Assembly: GCF_001865675.1 (NCBI RefSeq)
Contig: NZ_CP011319.1
Span: 744,001-808,000, forward strand
Length of the DNA stretch: 64,000 nucleotides
Direction of reading: 5' to 3'
Source of the DNA: Janthinobacterium sp. 1_2014MBL_MicDiv
GTDB taxonomy: Bacteria; Pseudomonadota; Gammaproteobacteria; Burkholderiales; Burkholderiaceae_D
Numbering within the stretch: the stretch's first letter is position 1; each line of letters begins with the position of its first letter. The notes beneath the pieces were generated by a model. It saw nothing but the letters and a program-made list of their open reading frames with translations, ran no database searches and was not told where the DNA came from. The translations under genes and the position numbers were made by a program. This document shows positions 1-7,834 of this stretch, piece after piece.

Positions 1-863
1 ATGGTATCGCCAATACGGCGGGCAAGGTAAGCGAAGCGCAAGTGGCGGCCATTCTGGCTGCTGCGACCCAGCTGCAATTGAGGCTGATCGACACAGCGGC
101 ATTGTATGGCGACAGCGAGGCCGTACTCGGACGCACGATGTTGCCTGCGGCGCCTTTCGATATCGTCACCAAGACGCCGCAGTTTGCCGGTGCGGACATG
201 GGGGCGGCGCAGGCGCAGCAACTGGAAGACAGCTTGCACGCCTCGTTGTGCAAGCTGCAAGTCCCCGCCGTATATGGCCTGCTGATCCATCGTGTCGACG
301 ATTTATTGTTGCCGGGTGGCGAAATGCTGATGGCGCGCATGGCGCTGTTGAAGCAGCGCGGTCTTGTCAGCAAGATTGGCGTTTCCGTGTACACCGGACA
401 GCAAATCGATGCCGTCCTGGAGCGTTTCCCGATCGATCTCATTCAACTGCCCGTCAATGTGCTGGACCAGCGCCTGCTGCACAGTGGCCATTTGCGCAAA
501 TTGAAACAGGCTGGTGTCGAAATACATGCCCGTTCCGTTTTCTTGCAAGGCTTGCTGTTGATGGCTCCCAAGGACTTGCCGGCCCATTTTGATGGCGTGC
601 GAGAACACCTGGCCAGCTATCACCGCTTTATTGCCGGACAAGGTTTGACGCCGCTGCAAGCTGCGCTGGGCTTTGTGACGGGCCTGGAAGAAATCGACCG
701 AGTGGTTTGTGGCGTTAATTCCAGCGCGCAATTGCAAGAAATATGCGCGGCAGCCGGACATGTGGCCGCAGGTGCGGCGCTTGCGGGCTATGACGTTTTT
801 GCAATCAACGATGAAATGATCGTCAATCCTGCCTTGTGGCAGCAGGCAAAGGGGAAATCATGA
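1..863 (+). CDS. Aldo/keto reductase, 5' partial, in nonulosonate cluster
   Basis: The reading frame is open from base 3 to the stop at 861-863, so the true start lies before the window. The visible 287 codons look like an aldo/keto reductase (NADPH-dependent TIM-barrel oxidoreductase): a DTAALYGDSEAVLG segment with the expected Tyr, IVTKT with the expected Lys, and LLIHRVDD with the expected His. The family reduces or oxidises carbonyl/alcohol groups on small substrates. The stop overlaps the next start (ATGA at 860-863), so it is translationally coupled to the SpsF-like gene and is probably part of sugar synthesis here. The standard six-step pseudaminic acid pathway has no such enzyme, so its substrate is unknown; a keto-sugar or keto-nonulosonate intermediate is an inference. 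The family call is firm, the role is not. Confidence 0.85.
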   Translation, partial: GIANTAGKVSEAQVAAILAAATQLQLRLIDTAALYGDSEAVLGRTMLPAAPFDIVTKTPQFAGADMGAAQAQQLEDSLHASLCKLQVPAVYGLLIHRVDDLLLPGGEMLMARMALLKQRGLVSKIGVSVYTGQQIDAVLERFPIDLIQLPVNVLDQRLLHSGHLRKLKQAGVEIHARSVFLQGLLLMAPKDLPAHFDGVREHLASYHRFIAGQGLTPLQAALGFVTGLEEIDRVVCGVNSSAQLQEICAAAGHVAAGAALAGYDVFAINDEMIVNPALWQQAKGKS

Positions 864-1630
864 TATTGGCAATATTGCAAGCTCGTGTTTCCTCGTCACG
901 GTTGCCAGGCAAGGTACTGAAGCCATTGCTGGGTGAGCCGATGCTGCTGCGTCAGATCGAACGCTTGCGTGATGTACGCCAGATCGATCAACTGCTGGTC
1001 GCAACCAGCCGTGAAACCTCGGATGATGCCATTGAGGCGTTGTGCCTGGCCAACGGCATTCCCTGCTTCAGGGGAGAGTTGAATGATGTGCTCGAGCGTT
1101 TTCATCAAGCGGCGCAAATGTTTGCTCCTGAGCATATCGTGCGCCTGACGGCCGATTGTCCGCTGACCGACCCGGCGCTGATCGATGATGTTATCGCGTT
1201 TTATCTGGCCGGTGATTACGACTACGTCAGCAATAGCGTCGTGGCCACGTATCCGGATGGACTCGATGTGGAAATTTTCCGTGCTGCTTGCCTGGAGGAG
1301 GCGTGGCGCGAGGCACGTCTGCCATCGCAGCGCGAGCATGTCACGCCATTTATTCACCAGCAAACTGAGCGTTACAAGGTAGGCGTGTACCGGAACGCCA
1401 CGGATTTGTCGCACTTGCGCTGGACGGTGGATGAACCAAAAGATTTTGAACTGGTCTCCATGATTTATGAGGCACTGTACAGGGAAAATCAACGCTTTTC
1501 CATGCAGGACGTCCTGTCGCTTCTGGAGCAGCGCCCTGAACTAGCAAATTGGAACACCATGCATGTCCGTAACGAGGGATATCAGAAATCTCTCGATGCC
1601 GATATCGTACCGACTTCCCCCACACCATAG
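860..1630 (+). CDS. SpsF/PseF-like nucleotidyltransferase (probable CMP-nonulosonate synthetase)
   Basis: This 256-aa protein belongs to the SpsF/cytidylyltransferase group. The N-terminus ILAILQARVSSSRLPGKVL carries the nucleotide-binding pattern (QAR..S.RLPGK) shared with NeuA and KdsB-like enzymes, and LTADCPLTDPALID is the usual metal/substrate region. In nonulosonate clusters such proteins are placed as the step that activates the sugar acid with CMP. The start at 860 is chosen because it overlaps the upstream stop and has GGGGAA before it. The next gene begins 9 nt after the stop. The family is certain; activity on a pseudaminic-type acid follows from context. SpsF relatives are often labelled glycosyltransferase without evidence, so that alternative remains. 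Confidence 0.83.
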   Translation: MILAILQARVSSSRLPGKVLKPLLGEPMLLRQIERLRDVRQIDQLLVATSRETSDDAIEALCLANGIPCFRGELNDVLERFHQAAQMFAPEHIVRLTADCPLTDPALIDDVIAFYLAGDYDYVSNSVVATYPDGLDVEIFRAACLEEAWREARLPSQREHVTPFIHQQTERYKVGVYRNATDLSHLRWTVDEPKDFELVSMIYEALYRENQRFSMQDVLSLLEQRPELANWNTMHVRNEGYQKSLDADIVPTSPTP

Positions 1631-1639
1631 AGAACTAAT

Positions 1640-2929
1640 ATGTCTACACGCTATCAACGCTCTGAAGAGTTATTGGAACGCGCCCTTAAAACGATACCGC
1701 TGGGCTCGCAGACTTTCAGCAAGAGCAAAACCCAGTTTCCACTGGGTGTTTCGCCGTATTTCATTCAGCGTGGCAAGGGGAGCCATGTGTGGGATGTGGA
1801 TGGCAATGAATATATTGACTTCATCAGTAGCTTGGCGTCGATCACGCTCGGTTACAACGACGAAGACGTAACCAACGCGGTAAAGGCGCAACTGGATGAG
1901 GGCGTGATCTTCAGCCTGCCACATCAGATTGAAATGCAGGTTGCGGAAAAAATCTGCGAAATCGTTCCTTGCGCCGAGATGGTCCGTTTCGGCAAGAATG
2001 GTTCCGATGCCACTGCCGGTGCGATCCGCCTGGCGCGTGCGTATACCAACCGCGAACATGTCGCCGTATGCGGCTACCACGGCTGGCAGGACTGGTACAT
2101 TGGTTCGACCGCGCGTAACCGCGGCGTTCCAGTAGCGACGCGCGAACTGACGCACTCTTTTGTCTATAACGACCTGGCGTCGCTGGAAAAGTTGTTTGCC
2201 GACTTCCCTGAGCAGATTTCGGCCGTGATCCTCGAGCCGATGAACGTGTATGAGCCGAAGGAAGGCTTCCTGGCTTCCGTCAAGGAGCTGGCCCACAAAC
2301 ATGGTGCCTTGCTCATTTTCGATGAAACCATCACCGGCTTCCGTTATGCCAATGGTGGCGCGCAAGAGCTGTTTGGCGTCACTCCCGATCTGGCAACGTT
2401 CGGCAAGGGCTTGGCGAACGGCTACCCAGTATCGGCCGTTGCAGGCCGTGCAGACGTGATGAAGCTGATGGAAGAAGTCTTCTTCTCATTCACCTTCGGC
2501 GGCGAAACGCTGTCCCTGGCGGCCGCCCTGGCCACACTGGAAAAACTGCAGCGTGAACCAGTCGTGGCGACGATCCAGAAGCAGGGGCAGAAGATTATTG
2601 ATCGCCTCAATGCCATCATCATTGCCAATGAAGCGCAGCATATCATGAGCGTTGCAGGGCATCCGACCTGGAGTTTCGTGCTGATCAAGGATGCGGCCCC
2701 TTATACGCAATGGCACATCAAGACCTTGTTCATGCAAGAAATGTTGGCGCGTGGAATATTGACATTTGGTTCACACAATGTCAACTATAGCCACAGCGAC
2801 AGCGATCTGCAGCAACTTTTCACTGCATATGAAGAGGTCGTTCCTATGCTGGTTCGCGCAGTAAAGGATGGCACGCTGGAAGGAATGTTGCGTTGCAAGC
2901 CACTTGAGCCGCTGTTCAAGGTACGATGA
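1640..2929 (+). CDS. Class III PLP aminotransferase (glutamate-1-semialdehyde aminomutase-like)
   Basis: The 429-aa protein resembles glutamate-1-semialdehyde 2,1-aminomutase and related class III transaminases. Visible are GNEYIDFISSLASITLGY near residue 55, the Asp-containing LLIFDETITGFRY segment near 225, the PLP lysine in FGKGLANGYPVS near 255, and FTFGGETLSLAAALA near 285. It is unlikely to be the haem-pathway HemL, because it sits inside a sugar operon between an SpsF-like gene and pseG. It is also not PseC, which is a DegT/AHBA-type enzyme. It presumably transfers an amino group to a keto-sugar or keto-acid, perhaps one made by the upstream aldo/keto reductase. Its stop overlaps the pseG start (ATGA). 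Fold and PLP dependence are firm; the substrate is inferred only from context. Confidence 0.83.
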   Translation: MSTRYQRSEELLERALKTIPLGSQTFSKSKTQFPLGVSPYFIQRGKGSHVWDVDGNEYIDFISSLASITLGYNDEDVTNAVKAQLDEGVIFSLPHQIEMQVAEKICEIVPCAEMVRFGKNGSDATAGAIRLARAYTNREHVAVCGYHGWQDWYIGSTARNRGVPVATRELTHSFVYNDLASLEKLFADFPEQISAVILEPMNVYEPKEGFLASVKELAHKHGALLIFDETITGFRYANGGAQELFGVTPDLATFGKGLANGYPVSAVAGRADVMKLMEEVFFSFTFGGETLSLAAALATLEKLQREPVVATIQKQGQKIIDRLNAIIIANEAQHIMSVAGHPTWSFVLIKDAAPYTQWHIKTLFMQEMLARGILTFGSHNVNYSHSDSDLQQLFTAYEEVVPMLVRAVKDGTLEGMLRCKPLEPLFKVR

Positions 2930-4023
2930 ACAAATCTATCGTCATTCGCACAGATGCTTCTGTGCAAATGGGGAGTGGGCATGTCATGCGGTGCGCCACG
3001 CTTGCTGATGAACTCAGGGCTAATGGCGCCACCGTAACTTTTGTTTGCCGAGATCTCCCTGGTAATTATATTGACTGGTTGCTGTCAAAAAAACATGATG
3101 TAATTCGATTGGCCTCTCCCGTCGTTAGCAATGGCGAAGGTGGCGATTATCCCCATCATTTACATTGGCTGGGTGTGTCATTGGAACAGGAGATTGCCGA
3201 GGTCAATGGCGTGTTGTCGCAATACCCTGTATTCGACTGCATGATTGTTGATCATTACGCTCTTGAGTCGCAATGGGAGCGGCAGATTTCCAGATTTGCC
3301 AGAAAAATGATGGTGGTGGATGATCTTGCTGACCGCCAGCATGAGTGTGATATATTGCTGGACCAAAATTATTATCGCGATATGCAATCACGCTATGATG
3401 ATCTGGTACCCGCATCATCTATGAAACTGCTGGGTCCTGGCTATGCTTTATTGCGTCCTGAATTTATACGGGCGCGTAATCATTTCAGGCTGCGTGATGG
3501 CACTGTACGGCGAATTCTTGTTTTTTTGGGCGGGGCAGATCCTGCCAATGAAACAAGCAAGGTCATTCACGCCCTGCGTATGCTGAAACGTACGTACCTC
3601 AAGGTGGACGTGGTCGTTGGTGCCAGTAATCCACATCGTTCCGGAATTCAGGCACTGTGTGAAGAAGATGAAAACTATCAATATCACTGCCAGATAGATA
3701 ATATTGCAGAATTGATGCTTGCTGCTGATCTGGCGATCGGTGCCGGCGGTTCCACTTTGTGGGAGCGCGGTTACCTGGCTTTACCGAGCCTGATTATTAT
3801 TCTGGCAAAAAACCAAGAAATTGCCGCTCGAGATCTGGAAAACATCGGTGCGTTGAAAATAATTGGAGAATCTGGAAAAATATCCAGCCATCAAATTCAT
3901 GAAGCCTTGAACGAATGCATTGATGAAAAAGATATACTCTTGAGTATGTCGGAAATCAGCAATTCCTTGGTCGGTCACGGCGCCAAAAGAATTCAGGAAA
4001 CCATCTTTACCACTCTTTGTTAA
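2926..4023 (+). CDS. pseG: PseG-like UDP-sugar hydrolase of nonulosonate synthesis
   Basis: The 365-aa protein matches the PseG/SpsG family, which removes UDP from UDP-2,4-diacetamido-2,4,6-trideoxy-L-altrose to free the six-carbon precursor for condensation. It opens with IRTDASVQMGSGHVMRC, the glycine-histidine motif of the MurG-like GT-B fold that carries the catalytic His, and has GAGGSTLWERGYLALPSL near residue 270, the C-terminal nucleotide-binding region. The start overlaps the upstream stop by 4 nt; pseH begins 5 nt after its stop. Base composition is visibly more AT-rich than the flanking aminotransferase and pseI genes, suggesting a separate origin for pseG-pseH. Confidence in the family is high; the exact sugar isomer is not shown by sequence. 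Confidence 0.87.
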   Translation: MNKSIVIRTDASVQMGSGHVMRCATLADELRANGATVTFVCRDLPGNYIDWLLSKKHDVIRLASPVVSNGEGGDYPHHLHWLGVSLEQEIAEVNGVLSQYPVFDCMIVDHYALESQWERQISRFARKMMVVDDLADRQHECDILLDQNYYRDMQSRYDDLVPASSMKLLGPGYALLRPEFIRARNHFRLRDGTVRRILVFLGGADPANETSKVIHALRMLKRTYLKVDVVVGASNPHRSGIQALCEEDENYQYHCQIDNIAELMLAADLAIGAGGSTLWERGYLALPSLIIILAKNQEIAARDLENIGALKIIGESGKISSHQIHEALNECIDEKDILLSMSEISNSLVGHGAKRIQETIFTTLC

Positions 4024-4028
4024 AAAAT

Positions 4029-4577
4029 ATGCCATCTTTTTCCGACTATAATTTAAGAAAAATCAGGGCCGCTGATTGTGAATTATTGCGCACATGGCGC
4101 AATAAGGATAATATCCGGGAAAATATGTATACGGACCATATTATTGGTGAACTGGAACACAATAAATGGTTTGAAAAGGCATTGCTTGATACTGTTAATC
4201 ATTACTTTGTTTTTGAGTATAAAGCAAGGCCAGTTGGTTTTGTTTCTTTTACCAAGGTGAATATTTCCGATCGTCGATCTGATTGGGCATTTTATCTTGG
4301 CGAGACAGATGTTCCCAAGGGTTCTGGTTCTGCAATGGAATATTTTGCATTAGTGCAAGCTTTTGACGTTTTAAAGTTCAGGAAGCTGTGTTGCGAGGTA
4401 TTTTCCTTCAATGAATCGGTAATCAATTTACATAAAAAATTTAGCTTCCAGCAAGAAGGTTTTTTCAAGCAGCATACGAAAAAATCTGAATCATTTCAGG
4501 ATGTCGTGGCGCTTGCCCTGTTCGATACGGAATGGGCTGCTAGTAAAGATGCTCTCTTCAACCGCTGTTTTCGGTGA
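4029..4577 (+). CDS. pseH: PseH-like GNAT acetyltransferase
   Basis: This 182-aa protein has the shape of a GNAT N-acyltransferase of the PseH type, which acetylates the 4-amino group of the UDP-amino-sugar using acetyl-CoA. Visible features are YNLRKIRAADCELLRTWRN at the start, the conserved RNKDNIRENM region, WAFYLGETDVPKGSGSAM (equivalent to the acetyl-CoA binding loop), and a C-terminal NLHKKFSFQQEGFFKQH strand-turn. The ATG at 4029 is 5 nt after the pseG stop. The gene is the most AT-rich in this run. It acts before PseG in the pathway. A different acyl donor cannot be excluded. Confidence 0.82.
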   Translation: MPSFSDYNLRKIRAADCELLRTWRNKDNIRENMYTDHIIGELEHNKWFEKALLDTVNHYFVFEYKARPVGFVSFTKVNISDRRSDWAFYLGETDVPKGSGSAMEYFALVQAFDVLKFRKLCCEVFSFNESVINLHKKFSFQQEGFFKQHTKKSESFQDVVALALFDTEWAASKDALFNRCFR

Positions 4578-4582
4578 TAACT

Positions 4583-5626
4583 ATGAAAATTAAAGATAGA
4601 AATATTGGCTTAGGTCACCCTCCATTCGTTATTGCCGAAATGTCGGGTAACCATAATCAGTCGCTGGAACGTGCACTCGAAATCGTCGAAGCTGCTGCCA
4701 GAACCGGTGCCCATGGTTTGAAGATACAGACTTATACGCCCGATACCATGACCTTGGATATCAACGAGCGGGAATTCCACATCAGCGATCCGAATAGTTT
4801 GTGGGCCGGCACGTCGTTGTACAAGCTGTATGGCGAAGCGTACACGCCCTGGGAATGGCACGCGCCTATCTTCAAGCGCGCGCGGGAACTGGGCATGATT
4901 CCGTTCAGCACACCGTTTGATGATACCGCGGTCGATTTCCTGGAAAGCCTGGAAATGGATTGCTACAAGATTGCATCGTTTGAAAACACTGATTTGCCGT
5001 TGATACGCCGTGTGGCGGCCACTGGCAAGCCGGTGATTATTTCCACCGGCATGGCGACGGTCGCTGAGCTCGACGAAACTGTGCGCGCGGCGCGCGAGGC
5101 CGGCTGCCGCGACTTGATCCTGCTCAAGTGTACCAGTACTTATCCGGCCACTGCCGCCAATACAAATATCCTGACGATTCCCCACCTGCGTGAACTGTTT
5201 GGCTGTGAAGTGGGTCTCTCCGATCACACCATGGGTGTGGGTGTCTCGGTAGCTAGCGTGGCGCTGGGCGCCAGCGTAGTGGAAAAACACTTTACGCTGA
5301 GCCGTGCTGATGGCGGCGTCGACAGCACGTTCTCGATGGAACCTGCTGAAATGGCGCAGCTGGTGGTGGAAACCGAGCGTGCCTGGCAAGCGCTGGGAAA
5401 TGTCGCTTATGGTCCGACCGCGGCAGAGATGAAGTCCCTGCAGTATCGCCGCTCCCTGTATGTTTCGCAGGATGTTAAGGCAGGTGAGGTGTTGACGCGA
5501 GAAAACTTGCGCGCAATCCGTCCCGGCCTTGGCCTGCCGACCAAATTCATGGACGTTTTCTTGGGCAAGTGTGTGACCAGCGATGTGCCACGCGGCACGC
5601 CATTGTCCTGGGATCTGATAGGCTAG
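4583..5626 (+). CDS. pseI: PseI-like pseudaminic acid synthase
   Basis: The 347-aa protein is a NeuB/PseI family sialic-acid-type synthase: it condenses phosphoenolpyruvate with a six-carbon amino-sugar to give the nine-carbon acid. The N-terminal TIM-barrel starts with PFVIAEMSGNHNQSLERAL and has GAHGLKIQTYTPDTMTLD, FSTPFDDTAVDFLESL, YKIASFENTDLPLIR, IISTGMATVAELDE and VGLSDHTMG; the C-terminal part (about residues 285-347) is a SAF (antifreeze-like) domain with SLYVSQDVKAGEVLTRENL. EMSGNHN and LKIQTYTPDT resemble PseI more than NeuB. I prefer the ATG at 4583; a GTG at 4574 would overlap the pseH stop and is possible. It is the last gene of the run. Confidence 0.9.
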   Translation: MKIKDRNIGLGHPPFVIAEMSGNHNQSLERALEIVEAAARTGAHGLKIQTYTPDTMTLDINEREFHISDPNSLWAGTSLYKLYGEAYTPWEWHAPIFKRARELGMIPFSTPFDDTAVDFLESLEMDCYKIASFENTDLPLIRRVAATGKPVIISTGMATVAELDETVRAAREAGCRDLILLKCTSTYPATAANTNILTIPHLRELFGCEVGLSDHTMGVGVSVASVALGASVVEKHFTLSRADGGVDSTFSMEPAEMAQLVVETERAWQALGNVAYGPTAAEMKSLQYRRSLYVSQDVKAGEVLTRENLRAIRPGLGLPTKFMDVFLGKCVTSDVPRGTPLSWDLIG

Positions 5627-6497
5627 GTGGTCAACTTCATTTGATCATAACCCCGTTTTCCAGGTAACAGCGACGTCCACGGTTTCCATCGCCTGATTGC
5701 TTGAGCCTGCGCTTTCACATCATTATCCATCCGTGGAAATGCTGCTTGTACGGCGTCAGGTAGCTGTATTGCGTGGGCGCCAGCCCGGCGCTGCTGGCGG
5801 AGCGGGTTTGCCGGATCAATTCACCGACGCAGCCTTTGAACCGCTGACCATACCGTTGGGTGATGGACGGTGTGGCGGCGACAAGCTGTGCTCGATGGCC
5901 GTGTTAACGCCACCTATCTCGCGAGGATGCTGCCGCTCGGTTTCTAGTCCTCGACCGTTAGTGTGCATGTTTGAGCGGCCGCCAGCAGGCAGGCCGGAAT
6001 CGTCCTGCGGCGTTTTATCGCTGGGCCCTGCGTCCGTGCCTTCAATCCGCATGCGCGGCGCGGCCGACCTACAGCACATCAATATGTATCGCTGTCGCCT
6101 GCGCCGCTCGCCACACCGCTTTCATGGCGTGGCCGCACGCTAGCTGCCCAATTGCCGGGATGGCGCTGGGTACTCGACGCCGGGCGCATGCGCCCGCCAG
6201 AACCGTCTTGAGTGCAACGCTGGGAGGGTTCCCACCCTGGCGGTGGCATAGCCCTAAATTTACTATGGATTTCCCTGGTGACTGCACCGACTTGCGCGCC
6301 ATCGCACCGGCCATGCTGATGCCGATGCGATGCTGCGTTTTTAGATTTTTTGCGTACCAAGGCTGCTGAATGGCGGAGGGGGAAATGGGCAGGCAGAACG
6401 CCGTCAGAGGATCATTGACGGCGTTTGTTGACCAGTCCGGCATTCCGGACTGGGCGGTTTCTCAGTCAATGAATACAATCCCGCTGAAGACGTATTC
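5627..6497. other. Non-coding scar between nonulosonate cluster and O-antigen block
   Basis: This 870-bp stretch holds no intact gene. Positions 5715-5911 are a frameshifted transposase remnant on the minus strand (listed separately). A 9-bp inverted repeat (CCAGTCCGG/CCGGACTGG, 6432-6453) lies 45 bp past the wzz-like stop and could be a weak hairpin, without a clear T-run. A minus-strand open frame at 6069-6443 resembles nothing I recognise. The region looks like the edge of a past insertion. Confidence 0.5.
5715..5911 (-). pseudogene. Transposase remnant (rve-type integrase core C-terminus)
   Basis: Read on the minus strand from 5911, the translation begins GVNTAIEHSLSPPHRPSPNG and continues MV; one frame change later it continues RFKGCVGELIRQTRSAS and then LTPYKQHF before a stop at 5715-5717. 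This matches the conserved end of IS481/IS3-type transposases (IEH.L.PP..PQTNGMVERFNGR...TR..S...L...L..YN). The frameshift falls exactly between MV and RF, and no N-terminal part is visible upstream. It is therefore a decayed insertion-sequence fragment with no inverted ends that I can place. Exact IS family is uncertain. Confidence 0.7.
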
Positions 6498-7733
6498 CTA
6501 GTCCGAAAATCGCGCGCGATTCACCGACCACCATTGCAGCGACAGCGCAATCAGGCAGGCGAGGAAGAAGCCAAGCAAGGCACTTGCCACCACTGCTGTG
6601 GACAGGCGGGTGGTACGGTTTTCCGGCAAGCTCGGGCCGGCGATGAAGCGGCTTTTTTCCAGGTACAGATTGATCGAGTTCTGATTGTCGACGGTAATCT
6701 TGTTGTACACCTCTTTGACGAGTTCGTCATTCAGGTCCTTGCTCTTGAATGCGCGTTCCTTGCTGGCTTCCAGTGCGCGTAGCACAGCTTCGCCGGATTT
6801 GTTGGCATCGAGTTGTGCCTTGGCGAGGTCGTAATAGTCACGCAATAGCAGATATTGTTGCTGTTCCCGTTTCGCCTGGTAAATGGCTTCTTCCGTTGTA
6901 CTGGCTTCGATTTCGGTGGTCATCAATTGCGTCACGGGCGACAGATAACGTGAGTTTTCATCCGTCACCGTGACAACTTGAGATGCCGCCTGCGCATCGG
7001 CTTTCGGGTAGCGGGCGACTATGTGTCTGAGGTCGTTGATGCGCCGGCCGTATTCGGCCAGTTTCTGTTTACTGGCGATGATGTCATTGTCCAGTTTGGT
7101 GATTTTTGCGGTAATTTCCAAATGCTTGAAGCGCAGCGCATCGGTATAAATCAGGTAAACAATCGTATCCACGGTGTAGCGGCCCAGTAGGGCGACCGTA
7201 CGTTGCGCTTCTTCCGGCGTACTGGCGTCGTAGTCGATGCGCAATCCGATCACATTGTTGCTATTCTCTTTCGGCTGCTCCATCAATTCTTTTGCATCGA
7301 GCTTTGTGAAAGGGAAAATTGGCTCGATGATGGAGTTCAATCCTTTTTCGCTGGTGATGGTGCCGCGCAACTTGCTGATGCCCGGGCTGTCGTTGAGCTT
7401 GGCTGCGTTCACAAAATCATCGAAGCGACCACGGCTGCCAAATGCTGCCGAGTAGCGCTTGTAGTCGCTCAGAACGATGCCGGGAGGGCCTTCCTTGCCG
7501 TCTTTGGCCCTTTTCTCTGTTTGCAAGGGGATAGGGCCACCAAATTGCAGAACTCCCTCACTCTTGTATTTGGCTAAATACAGTGTGCTACCCACACCCA
7601 GCGCAATGCTGGCCACAGTCACGCCGATAATAAGGCGGCGGGCACGCCATAGCGTGCTCAGCAGGTCGGTCAGGGAAATCAGATTTTCATCGTGTTCTGC
7701 ATTTTGTTGGGTGAACTCTTCCTGCTTTTTCAT
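6498..7733 (-). CDS. Wzz-like polysaccharide chain-length determinant
   Basis: The 411-aa protein has the layout of a Wzz/PCP inner-membrane chain-length regulator: a cytoplasmic N-terminus with ISLTDLLSTLWRARRLIIGV leading into a first transmembrane helix (about residues 35-55), a large periplasmic part with predicted helices (ITAKITKLDNDIIASKQKLA), and a second helix near the end (STAVVASALLGFFLACLIAL) followed by a short basic tail. It would set O-chain length together with a Wzy polymerase and is the last gene of the minus-strand O-antigen block. The start at 7733 follows a purine-rich GAGAAA; an in-frame start further upstream is possible. No kinase domain is present, so it is not a Wzc-type protein. 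Confidence 0.82.
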   Translation of the reverse strand: MKKQEEFTQQNAEHDENLISLTDLLSTLWRARRLIIGVTVASIALGVGSTLYLAKYKSEGVLQFGGPIPLQTEKRAKDGKEGPPGIVLSDYKRYSAAFGSRGRFDDFVNAAKLNDSPGISKLRGTITSEKGLNSIIEPIFPFTKLDAKELMEQPKENSNNVIGLRIDYDASTPEEAQRTVALLGRYTVDTIVYLIYTDALRFKHLEITAKITKLDNDIIASKQKLAEYGRRINDLRHIVARYPKADAQAASQVVTVTDENSRYLSPVTQLMTTEIEASTTEEAIYQAKREQQQYLLLRDYYDLAKAQLDANKSGEAVLRALEASKERAFKSKDLNDELVKEVYNKITVDNQNSINLYLEKSRFIAGPSLPENRTTRLSTAVVASALLGFFLACLIALSLQWWSVNRARFSD

Positions 7734-7834
7734 GTGGTTTCTCAAATTATGTATAGATGGATGTATGTTCAAAGGAAGGCATGCCGGCTCTTACCCTTGG
7801 GCGGCGGGATGCCCTTCCATGGCTTTCGGCGCAA

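Noticed and set aside
1640..2929. hemL (glutamate-1-semialdehyde aminomutase of haem synthesis)
   Set aside because: Embedded and coupled in a nonulosonate operon; more likely a sugar aminotransferase.
6069..6443. 124-codon minus-strand frame in the scar region
   Set aside because: No recognisable family, no good ribosome site, next to a transposase remnant; treated as non-coding.
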